A stretch of 64,000 bases of DNA from Burkholderia sp. Nafp2/4-1b (GCF_003635165.1 NZ_ML058600.1:186001-250000); one strand, 5' to 3'. Counted from the stretch's first letter, positions 42,248 through 52,998 are shown. A program made the numbers and translations. Notes: a model not told the origin generated them from the sequence alone.

Positions 42248-42661
42248 TCATTCCGCGGCGATAAATTGCGTTGTCGTGTTTGGAGGCAAACCGTGCAAGC
42301 GCATTATCGAGCGTGCCGTGATGCCCACCCGTCCATCGTGTACGTCCGCCTTGTACTCGCAATAATCTTCCGGAAGGTACATGGCGACCGCCGTGTCGCC
42401 CATTGCTATCACGAGCGAGCGCTCTCGCTTGGGACCGGCTGACAAGTGCCCCTGTCGGGATGTGCCGGACACGGCCGAGCCTAGCTCGAACGTGTCGGGT
42501 CGACGCGGGGAAATGATGTGCAAATCACCCTGAAAATCGACTTTTACCCCTTCGTCAACACGACTGACTTGGGTAATCCAGCAAATGCGCGCCGCTTCCG
42601 CGAACACTGTTGCCGGCGTCAGAGCCATCGCAATCGTAAGAATTCCTGTAATTCGTTTCAT
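42248..42661 (-). CDS. Secreted protein of unknown function
   Basis: I do not recognise this 137-residue protein. It has a good signal peptide (MKRITGILTIAMALTPATVFAEA, cleavage near residue 21). The small mature domain has two cysteines (ICWI and DYCEY), probably a disulfide, and many beta-strand-like alternations. Its codon use is less GC-biased than its neighbours. A TACAAT -10 (minus strand) lies 30 nt upstream, and no partner gene is co-directional within 300 nt. It lies in the same AT-richer islet as the ribonuclease-inhibitor pair. It may be an accessory secreted factor. Confidence 0.6.
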   Translation of the reverse strand: MKRITGILTIAMALTPATVFAEAARICWITQVSRVDEGVKVDFQGDLHIISPRRPDTFELGSAVSGTSRQGHLSAGPKRERSLVIAMGDTAVAMYLPEDYCEYKADVHDGRVGITARSIMRLHGLPPNTTTQFIAAE

Positions 42662-42978
42662 GACTTTAATCGGACGAGTGAACAGCGAAAATTGTATTTC
42701 GCCGCTCGAGCGAATTTCGGCGCCTCGTCAAACGCAAGCGACAGACCGGCAAAATCTGCGTTGTCCTATTGCCTTGATGTGCTTATCGTTGGCATGGCTG
42801 CGCTGATGTGAAGCACGGTCCGCGGGTGCCCGGCGTGCCTGCAGACTTTGTCGCCAAGCGCAAAAAAACCCGCACAAAGGCGGGTTTTGAAGAAGTTGCG
42901 GACCTGATTCCGGTGCCGGCGGCGTGCGCGACCGGAAGCTGCGATGACGCTGCGTACCGGGCCGCCGATATGCGCGCT
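42662..42978. other. Non-coding gap in the AT-richer islet
   Basis: The 317 nt hold the -10 of the secreted protein (TACAAT on minus, 42696-42691) and the barstar-gene terminator (42861-42887). The antisense reading frames here overlap the signal peptide gene and lack any codon bias. Confidence 0.5.
42861..42887 (-). terminator. Terminator of the RNase-barstar operon
   Basis: A stem AAAACCCGC / GCGGGTTTT (42864-42872 with 42879-42887) has an ACAAAG loop. A T-run follows on the minus strand. It is about 90 nt after the barstar stop. Confidence 0.85.
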
Positions 42979-43542
42979 TTACGCGAACGAATAGAACACG
43001 CGGAACGCGACCTTGCGCTCGGCCCAGAACTCGGCGGCTTCGCGGAACACGTCGAGCAGCGTCTCGCGCCCTTCCTTGTCGAACTTCTGCGCGATCGGCA
43101 GCCCTTCGAGGACGATCACGAAACCCGGCTGCGCGCCGGCCTTCGCGACGAGGTCGGTCAGGCAGTCGTACAACGCGTCGTAGTTCTTCCCGAAATGCTT
43201 CGGAAACAGGAACGACGTCGCGATCGTCTCCATCACTTCCTGCTTCGACTGCGCGGCGCCGCAATACGCGTACAGGAAGTGCTGGCCGAGCCGACCGGCT
43301 TCGTCGGCGAGATCCTGCACGCGGAACGCGCGGATCGACTGCACGAGGTTGGGTCGCACGGTCGTGAAAAGGCTCATAGGCTCCTCGTTCGATGAAAGCC
43401 CGGCTTCGGCTTCCTGTTGCTCCGGCGTGCCGCCGGCCTGCGCCGCCGCGTGCAGCTGAATCACACGCTGAAACAGATTACCGTCGCCGGCCGCGAACAG
43501 ATCCGCCGCCGCCGTATCGTGCGCGTAGATGGAGTCGCTCAT
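42979..43542 (-). CDS. Barstar-family ribonuclease inhibitor
   Basis: The 187-residue cytoplasmic protein has a C-terminal barstar domain (about residues 90-187). The segment FGKNYDALYDCLTDL matches the barstar helix that plugs the RNase active site, including the aspartate equivalent to Asp39. The first 80 residues (acidic, Ala/Gln-rich) are an extension not seen in the 90-residue Bacillus barstar. It starts 16 nt after the stop of the secreted RNase gene, so the toxin is made first and the inhibitor right after it in one operon. The inhibitor protects the producer from prematurely folded enzyme. An internal Met near residue 56 is an alternative start. Confidence 0.85.
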   Translation of the reverse strand: MSDSIYAHDTAAADLFAAGDGNLFQRVIQLHAAAQAGGTPEQQEAEAGLSSNEEPMSLFTTVRPNLVQSIRAFRVQDLADEAGRLGQHFLYAYCGAAQSKQEVMETIATSFLFPKHFGKNYDALYDCLTDLVAKAGAQPGFVIVLEGLPIAQKFDKEGRETLLDVFREAAEFWAERKVAFRVFYSFA

Positions 43543-43558
43543 GCCATTCGTCCCGAAG

Positions 43559-43990
43559 TCATTCAACAATACGTTTAAAACTGTTGTAGTGGTCGTCCGT
43601 GTAATAACAGTTGTCGATCCGGCGCAACGGCCCGCCACAGACGATGCGGCGCGCGCCGCGATTGCGCGCGCGCGGTGTCGGCACCGTGTACTCGTGGTAG
43701 TAGCCGCGCTTCGCCTTCGGCAGGATCCGCTCGCGGTTGCCGAACACGACGCCGTCCTTCTCGTACGGATAGGGGCCACCGGCGCCGATCAGGCCAAGCG
43801 TGGTCACGGCCTCGCGCGGCAGACGGGCGGTCGGGATCGTATCGACCCCGCCGACGGCCATGTCGGCCGAAACGGCCTGCCGTGCGTAAGCGGCGGAAAC
43901 CAGACTACCCGTCGGCGTGCCGACGATACCCATCGCGAACATCGCGAAGACGGACGCGAGCGCGCCGTTGCGGAGCCACTTGCGTGCCAT
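43559..43990 (-). CDS. Secreted guanyl-specific ribonuclease (RNase Sa/barnase superfamily)
   Basis: The 143-residue precursor has a signal peptide (residues 1-36, ending near AYA). The catalytic domain runs from about residue 55 to the end. It strongly resembles Streptomyces RNase Sa: YYHEYTVPTPRARNRGARRIVCGG then YYTDDHYNSF. The expected catalytic residues are Glu100, Arg114 and His134. Two cysteines (118 and 128) could form a disulfide. The enzyme would cut RNA after guanosine outside the cytoplasm. It is followed by its barstar-type inhibitor. Confidence 0.9.
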   Translation of the reverse strand: MARKWLRNGALASVFAMFAMGIVGTPTGSLVSAAYARQAVSADMAVGGVDTIPTARLPREAVTTLGLIGAGGPYPYEKDGVVFGNRERILPKAKRGYYHEYTVPTPRARNRGARRIVCGGPLRRIDNCYYTDDHYNSFKRIVE

Positions 43991-44164
43991 GAACCAGGGT
44001 TCCCGCTGTTAAATCAAGTAGTTGACGACCAACCAAAGGCGTTAGCGTAGCGCTATTGTCCGCGCGAATCAATGTTCGTTTGGGAACCGAAAGCCGCGCG
44101 CCGCGCAGAATCGCGCATTTTTTACCGAAATAAGACTACATTTATCTTACATAGGATAAAATGC

Positions 44165-44308
44165 GCGTGGCATCTCCGTCATGGCAAGACCCTGCCTCCT
44201 TGCCACGCTCGCTACCCGGAGTGGGGAGATGCTGCTGTTGCTTATGGGAAGCGCGGTTGCGCCCTACCCGACGGCGTGCCCATTGCGGGCACGCCTCTTT
44301 TTGCTTTT
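44165..44308 (+). ncRNA. Candidate small RNA ending at a strong terminator, convergent with maeB
   Basis: An AT-rich stretch with GATAAAAT (44155-44162) precedes about 110 nt of structured sequence. A Rho-independent terminator ends it (GGCGTGCCC 44273-44281 with GGGCACGCC 44287-44295, then TCTTTTTGCTTTT). Two 8-bp helices exclude each other: 44165-44172 with 44201-44208, or 44170-44177 with 44225-44232. The second choice is compatible with a GGCAAG/CTTGCC hairpin. No gene follows on the plus strand, so it is not a leader of a downstream gene. It does not resemble 6S or SRP RNA. The rest of the 386-nt gap is featureless. Confidence 0.5.
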
Positions 44309-44376
44309 GTTTACAATTTCGCCCGACGCGCCGCCCCGGATCGACCGGCGCGGCGTTCGTTTTTGGCTTATGTGGC

Positions 44377-46677
<2,301 letters not shown>

Positions 46678-46717
46678 GTGTCTCTTGACGGGCGGATTAG
46701 AATAACTGTTCGACGGC

Positions 46718-46723
46718 ATTGTA
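46718..46723 (-). promoter_or_regulatory. -10 candidate of maeB
   Basis: On the minus strand TACAAT lies 41 nt upstream of the maeB start. Confidence 0.45.
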
Positions 46724-46815
46724 GCGCCAATCGAAGGCCGCCAGACCGGCGATTCAGGTGCAACAGCCGCGACAAAAATGGGGCGAACGGTGCGGAAACG
46801 GCGCCTTTCGCTGCG

Positions 46816-46821
46816 TACAAT
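46816..46821 (+). promoter_or_regulatory. -10 candidate of thiL
   Basis: TACAAT in the context GTACAATGCCG. The ATG it contains (46820) is in frame with thiL but is more likely promoter than start codon. Confidence 0.45.
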
Positions 46822-46855
46822 GCCGTTCCTTTCACCGCTTCCGGGTCCGTCCGCC

Positions 46856-47854
46856 GTGCCAGCCGCCTTGTCCGAGTTCTCGCTGATCGATCGCTTCTTC
46901 GCGCGCCGCGCGGCCCGGGGAGCGCGCGCGTCGACGCTCGGCATCGGCGACGATTGCGCACTGATCGCGCCTCGATCCGGCAAATTGCTGGCCATTTCGA
47001 CGGACATGCTCGTCGAAGGCCGCCATTTCTTCCCCGATGTCGCGCCCGATGCGCTCGGCCACAAGACGCTTGCGGTCAACCTGTCGGATCTCGCGGCGAT
47101 GGGCGCCGAACCGCGCGCGTTCACGCTCGCGTGCGCGCTGCCGCGCGCCGATGCCGCGTGGCTGGAGGCATTCAGCAACGGGCTGTTCGCACTCGCCGAG
47201 CGCTTCGGCTGCGAGCTGATCGGCGGCGACACGACGAGCGGGCCGCTGAACCTGTGCGTGACCGTGTTCGGCGAAGTCGCGCCGGATGCGGCGCTGCGGC
47301 GCGATGCCGCGCGCGACGGCGACGACGTGTGGGTGTCCGGCACGCTCGGCGACGCCCGCGCGGGGCTCGGGCTCGCGCGCGGCGAATGGACCGCCGGCGC
47401 GGCCGAAGCGGTCGCGTTCCGGCAGGCACTCGAGCGTCCCGAACCGCGCATCGCGCTCGGACTCGCGCTCGCCGGCGTCGCGCACGCGGCGCTCGACATT
47501 TCGGACGGCCTGGCCGGCGACCTGCGGCATATCCTGACGCGCTCGAACGTGAGCGCTGAAATCGACGCCGACGCGGTGCCGCGCTCGGCCGCGCTCGCGA
47601 CACTGCCGCCCGACGTGCAGCGGCGCTGCACGCTGGCCGGCGGCGACGACTACGAACTGTGCTTCACCGCGCCGGTCGCGGCGCGCGCGGCGATCGACGC
47701 GGCGGGCGCAAGCGCCGGCGTGCGGGTCACGCGAATCGGTACAATACACGCGTTGTCCTCGCCGTCGGAGCAGCCCGCGATCGCGTGGCACGACGCAGCC
47801 GGCGCGCCCCTGACTCTCACGTTGCACGGTTTCGACCACTTCCATGCAGACTGA
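46856..47854 (+). CDS. thiL: Thiamine-monophosphate kinase
   Basis: ThiL phosphorylates thiamine monophosphate to the active diphosphate cofactor. The sequence starts SEFSLIDRFFARRA. It then shows LGIGDDCALI, ISTDMLVEGRHFF, NLSDLAAMGAEPRAF and DISDGLAGDLRHI, all family blocks. The start is uncertain: GTG at 46856 (332 residues) is used, TTG at 46868 would also work, and the ATG at 46820 lies in the -10 box. Its 3' end overlaps pgpA by 11 nt. ThDP is the cofactor of the transketolase encoded at 38 kb. Confidence 0.92.
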   Translation: MPAALSEFSLIDRFFARRAARGARASTLGIGDDCALIAPRSGKLLAISTDMLVEGRHFFPDVAPDALGHKTLAVNLSDLAAMGAEPRAFTLACALPRADAAWLEAFSNGLFALAERFGCELIGGDTTSGPLNLCVTVFGEVAPDAALRRDAARDGDDVWVSGTLGDARAGLGLARGEWTAGAAEAVAFRQALERPEPRIALGLALAGVAHAALDISDGLAGDLRHILTRSNVSAEIDADAVPRSAALATLPPDVQRRCTLAGGDDYELCFTAPVAARAAIDAAGASAGVRVTRIGTIHALSSPSEQPAIAWHDAAGAPLTLTLHGFDHFHAD

Positions 47855-48389
47855 TCCGACGACCGCGCAACCCGCGGCCGCGCCGGGCGCCGCCCGCAAC
47901 GCGCCGCAGCGCGCCACCGCGCGCTTCATGCTGTCGCACCCGGCGCACATCGTGTCGCTCGGCTTCGGCAGCGGGCTCGCGCCGTTCATGCCCGGCACCT
48001 TCGGCTCGCTGTTCGGCTGGCTGTCGTTCGTCGTGCTCAACCGCTACCTGACGGTGCCCGAATGGTGGGCGCTGACCGCGGTCGGGTTCGTCGCCGGCAC
48101 GTGGCTCACCGGCTTCACCGCACGCAGGATGGGCACAGCCGATCCGGGCGCCGTCGTCTGGGACGAAATCGTCGCGATCTGGCTCGTGATGCTGTTCGTC
48201 ACGCCGGCGACCTTCATCGGCCAGCTGTGGGCGTTCGTCGTGTTCCGCTGCTTCGACATGCTCAAGCCGCCGCCGATCCGCTATTTCGACCGTCGCGTGA
48301 AAGGCGGGCTCGGCATCATGGTCGACGACCTGATCGCCGCGTTCATGACGCTGCTCGTGATCGCGCTGTGGCGCTCCGTCGTCGGCTGA
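47844..48389 (+). CDS. pgpA: Phosphatidylglycerophosphatase A
   Basis: PgpA removes phosphate from phosphatidylglycerophosphate to give phosphatidylglycerol in the inner membrane. The 181-residue protein has GFGSGLAPFMPGTFGSL, DPGAVVWDEIVAIW and RYFDRRVKGGLGIMVDDLIAA with the acidic catalytic residues. It shows three or four membrane spans. The overlap with thiL and the following pncC form a conserved trio. Confidence 0.94.
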   Translation: MQTDPTTAQPAAAPGAARNAPQRATARFMLSHPAHIVSLGFGSGLAPFMPGTFGSLFGWLSFVVLNRYLTVPEWWALTAVGFVAGTWLTGFTARRMGTADPGAVVWDEIVAIWLVMLFVTPATFIGQLWAFVVFRCFDMLKPPPIRYFDRRVKGGLGIMVDDLIAAFMTLLVIALWRSVVG

Positions 48390-48421
48390 CCGATTTTCCG
48401 ACTCCCGTTTTCCCGACGCGC

Positions 48422-48922
48422 ATGCCAACCGATTCCGTCGTCCATCAGCTTGCGATCCGCGCAGGCAACAAGCTGCGTGACGAGCACCTGTCGCTCGCCA
48501 CCGCCGAATCCTGCACGGGCGGCATGATCGCCGCCGCGATCACCGACATCTCCGGCAGCAGCCAGTGGTTCGAGCGCGGCTTCGTCACCTATTCGAACCA
48601 GGCGAAGAGCGAGATGATCGGCGTGCCGCCCGAATTGATCGACAAGCACGGCGCCGTGAGCGAGCCGGTCGCGCGTGCGATGGCCGAAGGTGCGCTGCGC
48701 AACAGCCGCGCGCAGGTCGCGCTGTCCGTCACCGGCATCGCCGGCCCGGCGGGCGGCAGCGAGAAGAAGCCGGTCGGCACCGTGTCGTTCGCGTGGAGCA
48801 ACCGGCTGCACACCGATGTCGAGACGCTGGTGTTCAAGGGCGACCGCGAGCAGATCCGCACGCAAGCCGCCGCGCACGCGCTGCGCGGGCTGCTGAAGCT
48901 GCTCGACGAACGCGAGCGCTGA
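48422..48922 (+). CDS. pncC: Nicotinamide-nucleotide amidase (CinA C-terminal family)
   Basis: PncC deamidates NMN to nicotinate mononucleotide in pyridine nucleotide recycling. The 166 residues have the CinA C-terminal signature LATAESCTGGMIAAAITDISGSS, FVTYSNQAK, and VTGIAGPAGGSEKKPVGTV. It is a stand-alone enzyme without the N-terminal CinA domain. It follows pgpA after 32 nt. Confidence 0.93.
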   Translation: MPTDSVVHQLAIRAGNKLRDEHLSLATAESCTGGMIAAAITDISGSSQWFERGFVTYSNQAKSEMIGVPPELIDKHGAVSEPVARAMAEGALRNSRAQVALSVTGIAGPAGGSEKKPVGTVSFAWSNRLHTDVETLVFKGDREQIRTQAAAHALRGLLKLLDERER

Positions 48923-48984
48923 TTCAACGCGGCATTGGCCGAGTAGGTCGCGGCCGGCGTCACCAGCGCCCCGCCCCGCCCCGC

Positions 48985-49122
48985 TTACTGGATCGCGTCG
49001 GGCTTCACGACGATCCAGTTCTTGTCTGCCGTGACCGGCAGGCCGAGCGGCTTCTGCTGCGCGGGGCCGGCGCCAACCGCCCGGCTGGGCGGCGTGATGC
49101 GATGTGAGGCAGTGCGCTTCGA
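48985..49122 (-). pseudogene. Coding-like in-frame tail after the pyrF stop codon
   Basis: Past the TGA of pyrF the same frame stays open for another 45 codons, to TAA at 48987-48985. The last 20 or so codons have G or C in nearly every third position and spell a plausible peptide ending ADKNWIVVKPDAIQ. It has no start codon with a ribosome-binding site. It could be the remnant of a neighbouring gene, or the product of stop readthrough. I do not recognise the parent protein. Confidence 0.4.
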
Positions 49123-49965
49123 TCAGCGATGCGCGTTGATCGTGTCGCGCGTCTTCTGCGCGGCGAGCGCCGCGGCTTCCGCGAAATCCTCACCGTTGCT
49201 CGCGTACAGGATCGCGCGCGACGAGTTGATCATCATGCCGGTGCCGTCCTCGGTGCGGCCGGCGTTGACGGTCGCCTGCACGTCGCCGCCCTGCGCGCCG
49301 ATGCCGGGGATCAGGAGCGGCATGTCGCCGACGATCCCGCGCACGACCTCGATTTCCTTCGGAAACGTCGCGCCGACCACGAGGCCGAGCTGGCCGTTCT
49401 TCGCGTTCCACTTGTTCGCCGCGAGATCGGCGACGACCTGGTACAGCGGTCGGCCCGGATGGCCGGCCCCATTCGTCTCGAGGAACTGCAGATCGGACCC
49501 GCCCGGGTTCGACGTGCGGCACAGCACGATCACGCCCTTGCCATCATGCTCGAAGTACGGCTCGACCGAGTCGTAGCCCATGTACGGGTTCACGGTGACC
49601 GCGTCCGCGCGATAGCGCTCGAATGCTTCGCGCGCGTACTGTTCGGCCGTGCTGCCGATGTCGCCGCGCTTCGCATCGAGGATCACGGGCAGGCCCGGAT
49701 GCTGGAGGTGGATGTGCGCGATCAGGCGCTCGAGCTGATCTTCGGCGCGATGCGCGGCGAAGTACGCGATCTGCGGCTTGAACGCGCTCGCATACTCGGC
49801 GGTCGCGTCGACGATCTGCCGGCAGAATTCGAAGATCGCGTCGGGCTGGCCGTTGAACTGCACGGGAAAGCGCGACGGCTCGGGATCGAGGCCGACGCAC
49901 AGCAGCGAATTCGTGCGCTGCCACGCGGCGCGCAGCGATTCGATGAAAGTAAGCGGGGAAGACAT
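49123..49965 (-). CDS. pyrF: Orotidine-5'-phosphate decarboxylase
   Basis: PyrF makes UMP, the last de novo pyrimidine step. The 280-residue protein belongs to the type 2 (longer) family, with [14 protein letters not shown] at the N-terminus and the catalytic [34 protein letters not shown] and [12 protein letters not shown] bind phosphate. It follows the aldose epimerase gene after 39 nt but is not functionally related to it. The start at 49965 is preferred over one six codons upstream. Confidence 0.95.
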   Translation of the reverse strand: MSSPLTFIESLRAAWQRTNSLLCVGLDPEPSRFPVQFNGQPDAIFEFCRQIVDATAEYASAFKPQIAYFAAHRAEDQLERLIAHIHLQHPGLPVILDAKRGDIGSTAEQYAREAFERYRADAVTVNPYMGYDSVEPYFEHDGKGVIVLCRTSNPGGSDLQFLETNGAGHPGRPLYQVVADLAANKWNAKNGQLGLVVGATFPKEIEVVRGIVGDMPLLIPGIGAQGGDVQATVNAGRTEDGTGMMINSSRAILYASNGEDFAEAAALAAQKTRDTINAHR

Positions 49966-50004
49966 GGCGGATACTCGCGGCAAACCGTTGGTAGACCGCG
50001 TATT

Positions 50005-51066
50005 TTACCCGCGTCGCCGGCGTCCCTCGCGCGCGGTCGCATCGATGCGTGCATCGGTGCGCTCGACGGTGAACGCGAAACGCCGCGTGAGCCGCTCGCC
50101 GGGCGCGAGCAGCGTCATCCCGTGCGCGGCCGCGCCGCCCGGCAGGTTCACCGCATTGATCGGATGATCGACCGGCTCGAAGCAGAAAAAATGCTCGCCG
50201 GGCGGCGTATAGAGCACGTACGCATCGGCGTCCGCCGCCACCGTCAGCGACAGCGCGCGGCGCGGCCAGCTCACCGCCGCGTGGCCGCCCCAGCCGGTGA
50301 ACGCATGATTGACGAGCGTCGCCGGCAGCGGATACGCGACGCCGAACTGCCACGCCGGCGGCACGCTCACGTGCCGCACCGGCAGGAAATCGGCGCCCGA
50401 CAGCCACAACCCGCCGGCCGCCGCGGCCAGCTCGGTCGCATCGTCGCGCACCAGGAACGGATGCAGGCCGAGCCCGAACGGCAGCCGTGCGCGCCCCGCG
50501 TTTTCGATCGTCAGCGCGATCGACAGCGTCGTGTCGTCGAGCGCGAACGACTGGATCGCGCGAAACGCATACGGTGCGCCGCTCGCGCGATCGAGCGACA
50601 GTTGCAGCGTCGTGTCGGTCGCGTCGTCCACCTGCCACGGCGCGAGCCAGCCGTCGCCATGGATCGGCAGCGGCTCGTCGCGGCGATTGCGCGGCACCGC
50701 GACGCTGCGCCCGTCGCATTCGAAGCGGCCGTTGCCGATCCGGTTCGAGTACGGCAGCAGCGGATAGCACGCGAGCTGGTTCGGGTCCGTCGCCGTTTCC
50801 GGATGCTCGCAGCGGCGGAACACCGGCACCAGCGCGCCATGATCGCCGCGCCAGTCGAAGCGCGCGATGCCGCCGCCCAGGTGCGGCAGCACGTCGAGCC
50901 GCAGCGACGCGTTCGACAGCGTGACGGCCGCCGCATGCGCGGCGCCGACGCCCTGCGCGAACGCGGCGGTCTGCGGGCCGGCGCTGACCGGCTGCGCGGC
51001 GGCAGCCAGGCGCGCGCGGCGCGACTGGCTCGTGGACGACGATGCGCGCGAGGACGTGGCGGTCAT
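50005..51066 (-). CDS. galM: Aldose 1-epimerase
   Basis: The enzyme interconverts alpha and beta anomers of a hexose or pentose before oxidation. The 353 residues match the galactose-mutarotase fold: LLPYSNRIGNGRFE, a histidine in PLPIHGDGWLAPW, LGLHPFL, and the catalytic glutamate in FFCFEPVDHPINAVNL. The first 40 residues are Ser/Ala/Arg-rich and probably not part of the fold, so a later start is possible. It is in the sugar cluster, 74 nt after a short-chain dehydrogenase. Confidence 0.85.
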   Translation of the reverse strand: MTATSSRASSSTSQSRRARLAAAAQPVSAGPQTAAFAQGVGAAHAAAVTLSNASLRLDVLPHLGGGIARFDWRGDHGALVPVFRRCEHPETATDPNQLACYPLLPYSNRIGNGRFECDGRSVAVPRNRRDEPLPIHGDGWLAPWQVDDATDTTLQLSLDRASGAPYAFRAIQSFALDDTTLSIALTIENAGRARLPFGLGLHPFLVRDDATELAAAAGGLWLSGADFLPVRHVSVPPAWQFGVAYPLPATLVNHAFTGWGGHAAVSWPRRALSLTVAADADAYVLYTPPGEHFFCFEPVDHPINAVNLPGGAAAHGMTLLAPGERLTRRFAFTVERTDARIDATAREGRRRRG

Positions 51067-51140
51067 GGTGAACTCCTTTCCTTCGTCGATGAAACGTTAC
51101 GGGTCATGGCGCGCGGCCGCGCGCGCACGAACTCCGGCAA

Positions 51141-51959
51141 TCAGGCCCAGCCGCCGTCGACCACCACCTCCTGCGCGGTGATCATCCGGCTGTCGTCGGC
51201 CGCGAGGAACAGCGCCATCCGCGCGAGATCGTCCGGAAGCAACTCGGCGTCGATGCACTGGCCGGCCTTGATCGACGCGCGACCGGCGTCGTCGAGCCAC
51301 AGCCTGCGCTGCTTGTCGGTCATCACCCAGCCGGGCACCAGCGAATTCACGCGGATCCCGAACGGCCCGAGATCGCGCGCGAGCCCGCGCGTGAGCCCCT
51401 GCACGGCCGCCTTCGCGATCACGTACACGGGATAGCCGCCGTTCTTCAGCATCCAGCTGATCGAGCCGAGGTTGATGATCGCGCCGCCGCCGCGCTGCTT
51501 CATGTCGTCGATCACGGCCTGCGCGGCGAAGAACTGGTGGCGCAGGTTCACCGCGATTCCCGCGTCGAACGATGCGGGCGTCACGTCGGCGATCGCGTGG
51601 CGCGTGTCGTTCGCCGCGTTGTTCACGAGCACCGCGATCGCGCCGATCCGCGCGCGGATCGCATCGATCGTGCGGCGCAGCGCGTCGACGTCGGTCAGGT
51701 CGCACGGCAGGAACAGCGGCGCATGGCGGACGTCCGGTGCCTGCTCGAGCGCTTGCGCGAGCGCCTGGCCCGCGTGCGCGTCGAGATCGACGAACGCGAC
51801 GCGCGCGCCCTGCCGCGCGAAGTGCTCGACGAACGCCGCGCCGATGCCGGTCGCGCCGCCCGTGATCAGCACCGCGCGATCCTCGAGGCTCGGGTAGCGC
51901 GCATAGCGCGCATCGCTGGCCGGGGCGTGCGTGCGCTGCACGGATGTTTCGTTGGTCAT
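51141..51959 (-). CDS. Short-chain dehydrogenase, probable galactose/arabinose 1-dehydrogenase
   Basis: The 272-residue SDR has the TGGATGIG cofactor loop, NNAANDTRHAI, and the catalytic Ser-Tyr-Lys (GSISWMLKNGGYPVYVIAK). These resemble the SDR-type galactose or arabinose 1-dehydrogenases that open the oxidative route. It lies between araH and the epimerase gene, which supply its substrate. The substrate is inferred from context. The second SDR of the cluster (55783-56565) could take this step instead. Confidence 0.7.
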   Translation of the reverse strand: MTNETSVQRTHAPASDARYARYPSLEDRAVLITGGATGIGAAFVEHFARQGARVAFVDLDAHAGQALAQALEQAPDVRHAPLFLPCDLTDVDALRRTIDAIRARIGAIAVLVNNAANDTRHAIADVTPASFDAGIAVNLRHQFFAAQAVIDDMKQRGGGAIINLGSISWMLKNGGYPVYVIAKAAVQGLTRGLARDLGPFGIRVNSLVPGWVMTDKQRRLWLDDAGRASIKAGQCIDAELLPDDLARMALFLAADDSRMITAQEVVVDGGWA

Positions 51960-51981
51960 GCGAATCGTCTCCGGGGAATCG

Positions 51982-52998
51982 TCAGTCGCGTACGCCGCGG
52001 TTCTTCAGCTGGTCGAGCAGCACGGCCGCGAGCAGGATCGCGCCGCGCACCAGGTACTGGTAGAACGCGTCGATGTTCATCAGGTTCATCACGTTCTCGA
52101 CGGTGCCCATGATCAGCACGCCGATCACGACGCCCGAGATCGTCGCGCGGCCGCCCATCAGCGACACGCCGCCGAGCACGCAGGCGGAGATCACGTTCAG
52201 CTCGAACCCCTGCGCGGCGTTCGGCTGGCCCGACGTGATGCGCGACGCGAGGATCACGCCGGCGAGCGCGGTTACCGCGCCCTGGATCAGGAAGATGTAC
52301 ACGCGCGTGCGTTCGACGTTGATCCCCGCGAGGCGTGACGCCTCGGGATTGCCGCCGATCGCGAGCGTGTTGCGGCCATAGACGGTCTGGTTCAGCAGCA
52401 CGCCGAACACGACGAAGCACAGCAGCGTGACCCAGATCGGCAGCGATACGCCGAAGAGCGACAATCCGCCGAGCGCGATGAACGTATCCGACGATACGCC
52501 GACCGCCTGCCCCTTCGACACGATGAAGCCGAGCCCGCGCACGATTTCCATCGTCGCGAGCGTCGTGATCAGCGCGTTGATGCGCAGGTACGCGATCACC
52601 GCGCCGTTCACGAAGCCGATCGCCGCACCGGCCGCGACCGCCGCGATGATCGCGACGAACGTGTTGTCGGTCGCGTTCAGCACCATCGCGCACAGCACGC
52701 CGGAGAACGCGACGGTCGAGCCGATCGACAGGTCGAAGTCGCGCGATGCCAGACAGAACATCATCGTGCACGCGACCATCCCGATCTGCGAGATCGACAG
52801 CGCGAGGCCGAGCATGTTGTCGATCGAGAAGAAGTGATCGACCGTCAGCGACATCGTGATGAACATCACCGCGAAGATCGCGATCAGGCTGTATTCGGTG
52901 AGGTGCTGCCACCACTTCTGGCGGTCGCTCTGCTGCGGAACCAGCGTGTCGGCCGACGGCTTCACGGCTGTGCTGGCGAGGTTTTCCCTGACTTGCAT
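51982..52998 (-). CDS. araH: Sugar ABC transporter permease, AraH-type
   Basis: The 338-residue permease of the RbsC/AraH family has about eight to ten spans and the loop GGNPEASRLAGINVERTRVYIFLIQG facing the ATPase. It is 98 nt after araG and 22 nt before the short-chain dehydrogenase gene. It forms an importer for L-arabinose, D-galactose or a related sugar. Confidence 0.88.
   Translation of the reverse strand: MQVRENLASTAVKPSADTLVPQQSDRQKWWQHLTEYSLIAIFAVMFITMSLTVDHFFSIDNMLGLALSISQIGMVACTMMFCLASRDFDLSIGSTVAFSGVLCAMVLNATDNTFVAIIAAVAAGAAIGFVNGAVIAYLRINALITTLATMEIVRGLGFIVSKGQAVGVSSDTFIALGGLSLFGVSLPIWVTLLCFVVFGVLLNQTVYGRNTLAIGGNPEASRLAGINVERTRVYIFLIQGAVTALAGVILASRITSGQPNAAQGFELNVISACVLGGVSLMGGRATISGVVIGVLIMGTVENVMNLMNIDAFYQYLVRGAILLAAVLLDQLKNRGVRD

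Noticed and set aside
42518-42811. A 97-residue plus-strand open frame in the AT-richer islet
   Set aside because: It overlaps the secreted-protein gene on the other strand, has no ribosome-binding site and no family resemblance.
44165-44308. 6S RNA or SRP RNA as an identity for the plus-strand transcript
   Set aside because: The two ends do not pair into the long 6S rod, and the SRP GGUCAGGUCCGGAAGGAAGC-type core is missing on both strands.
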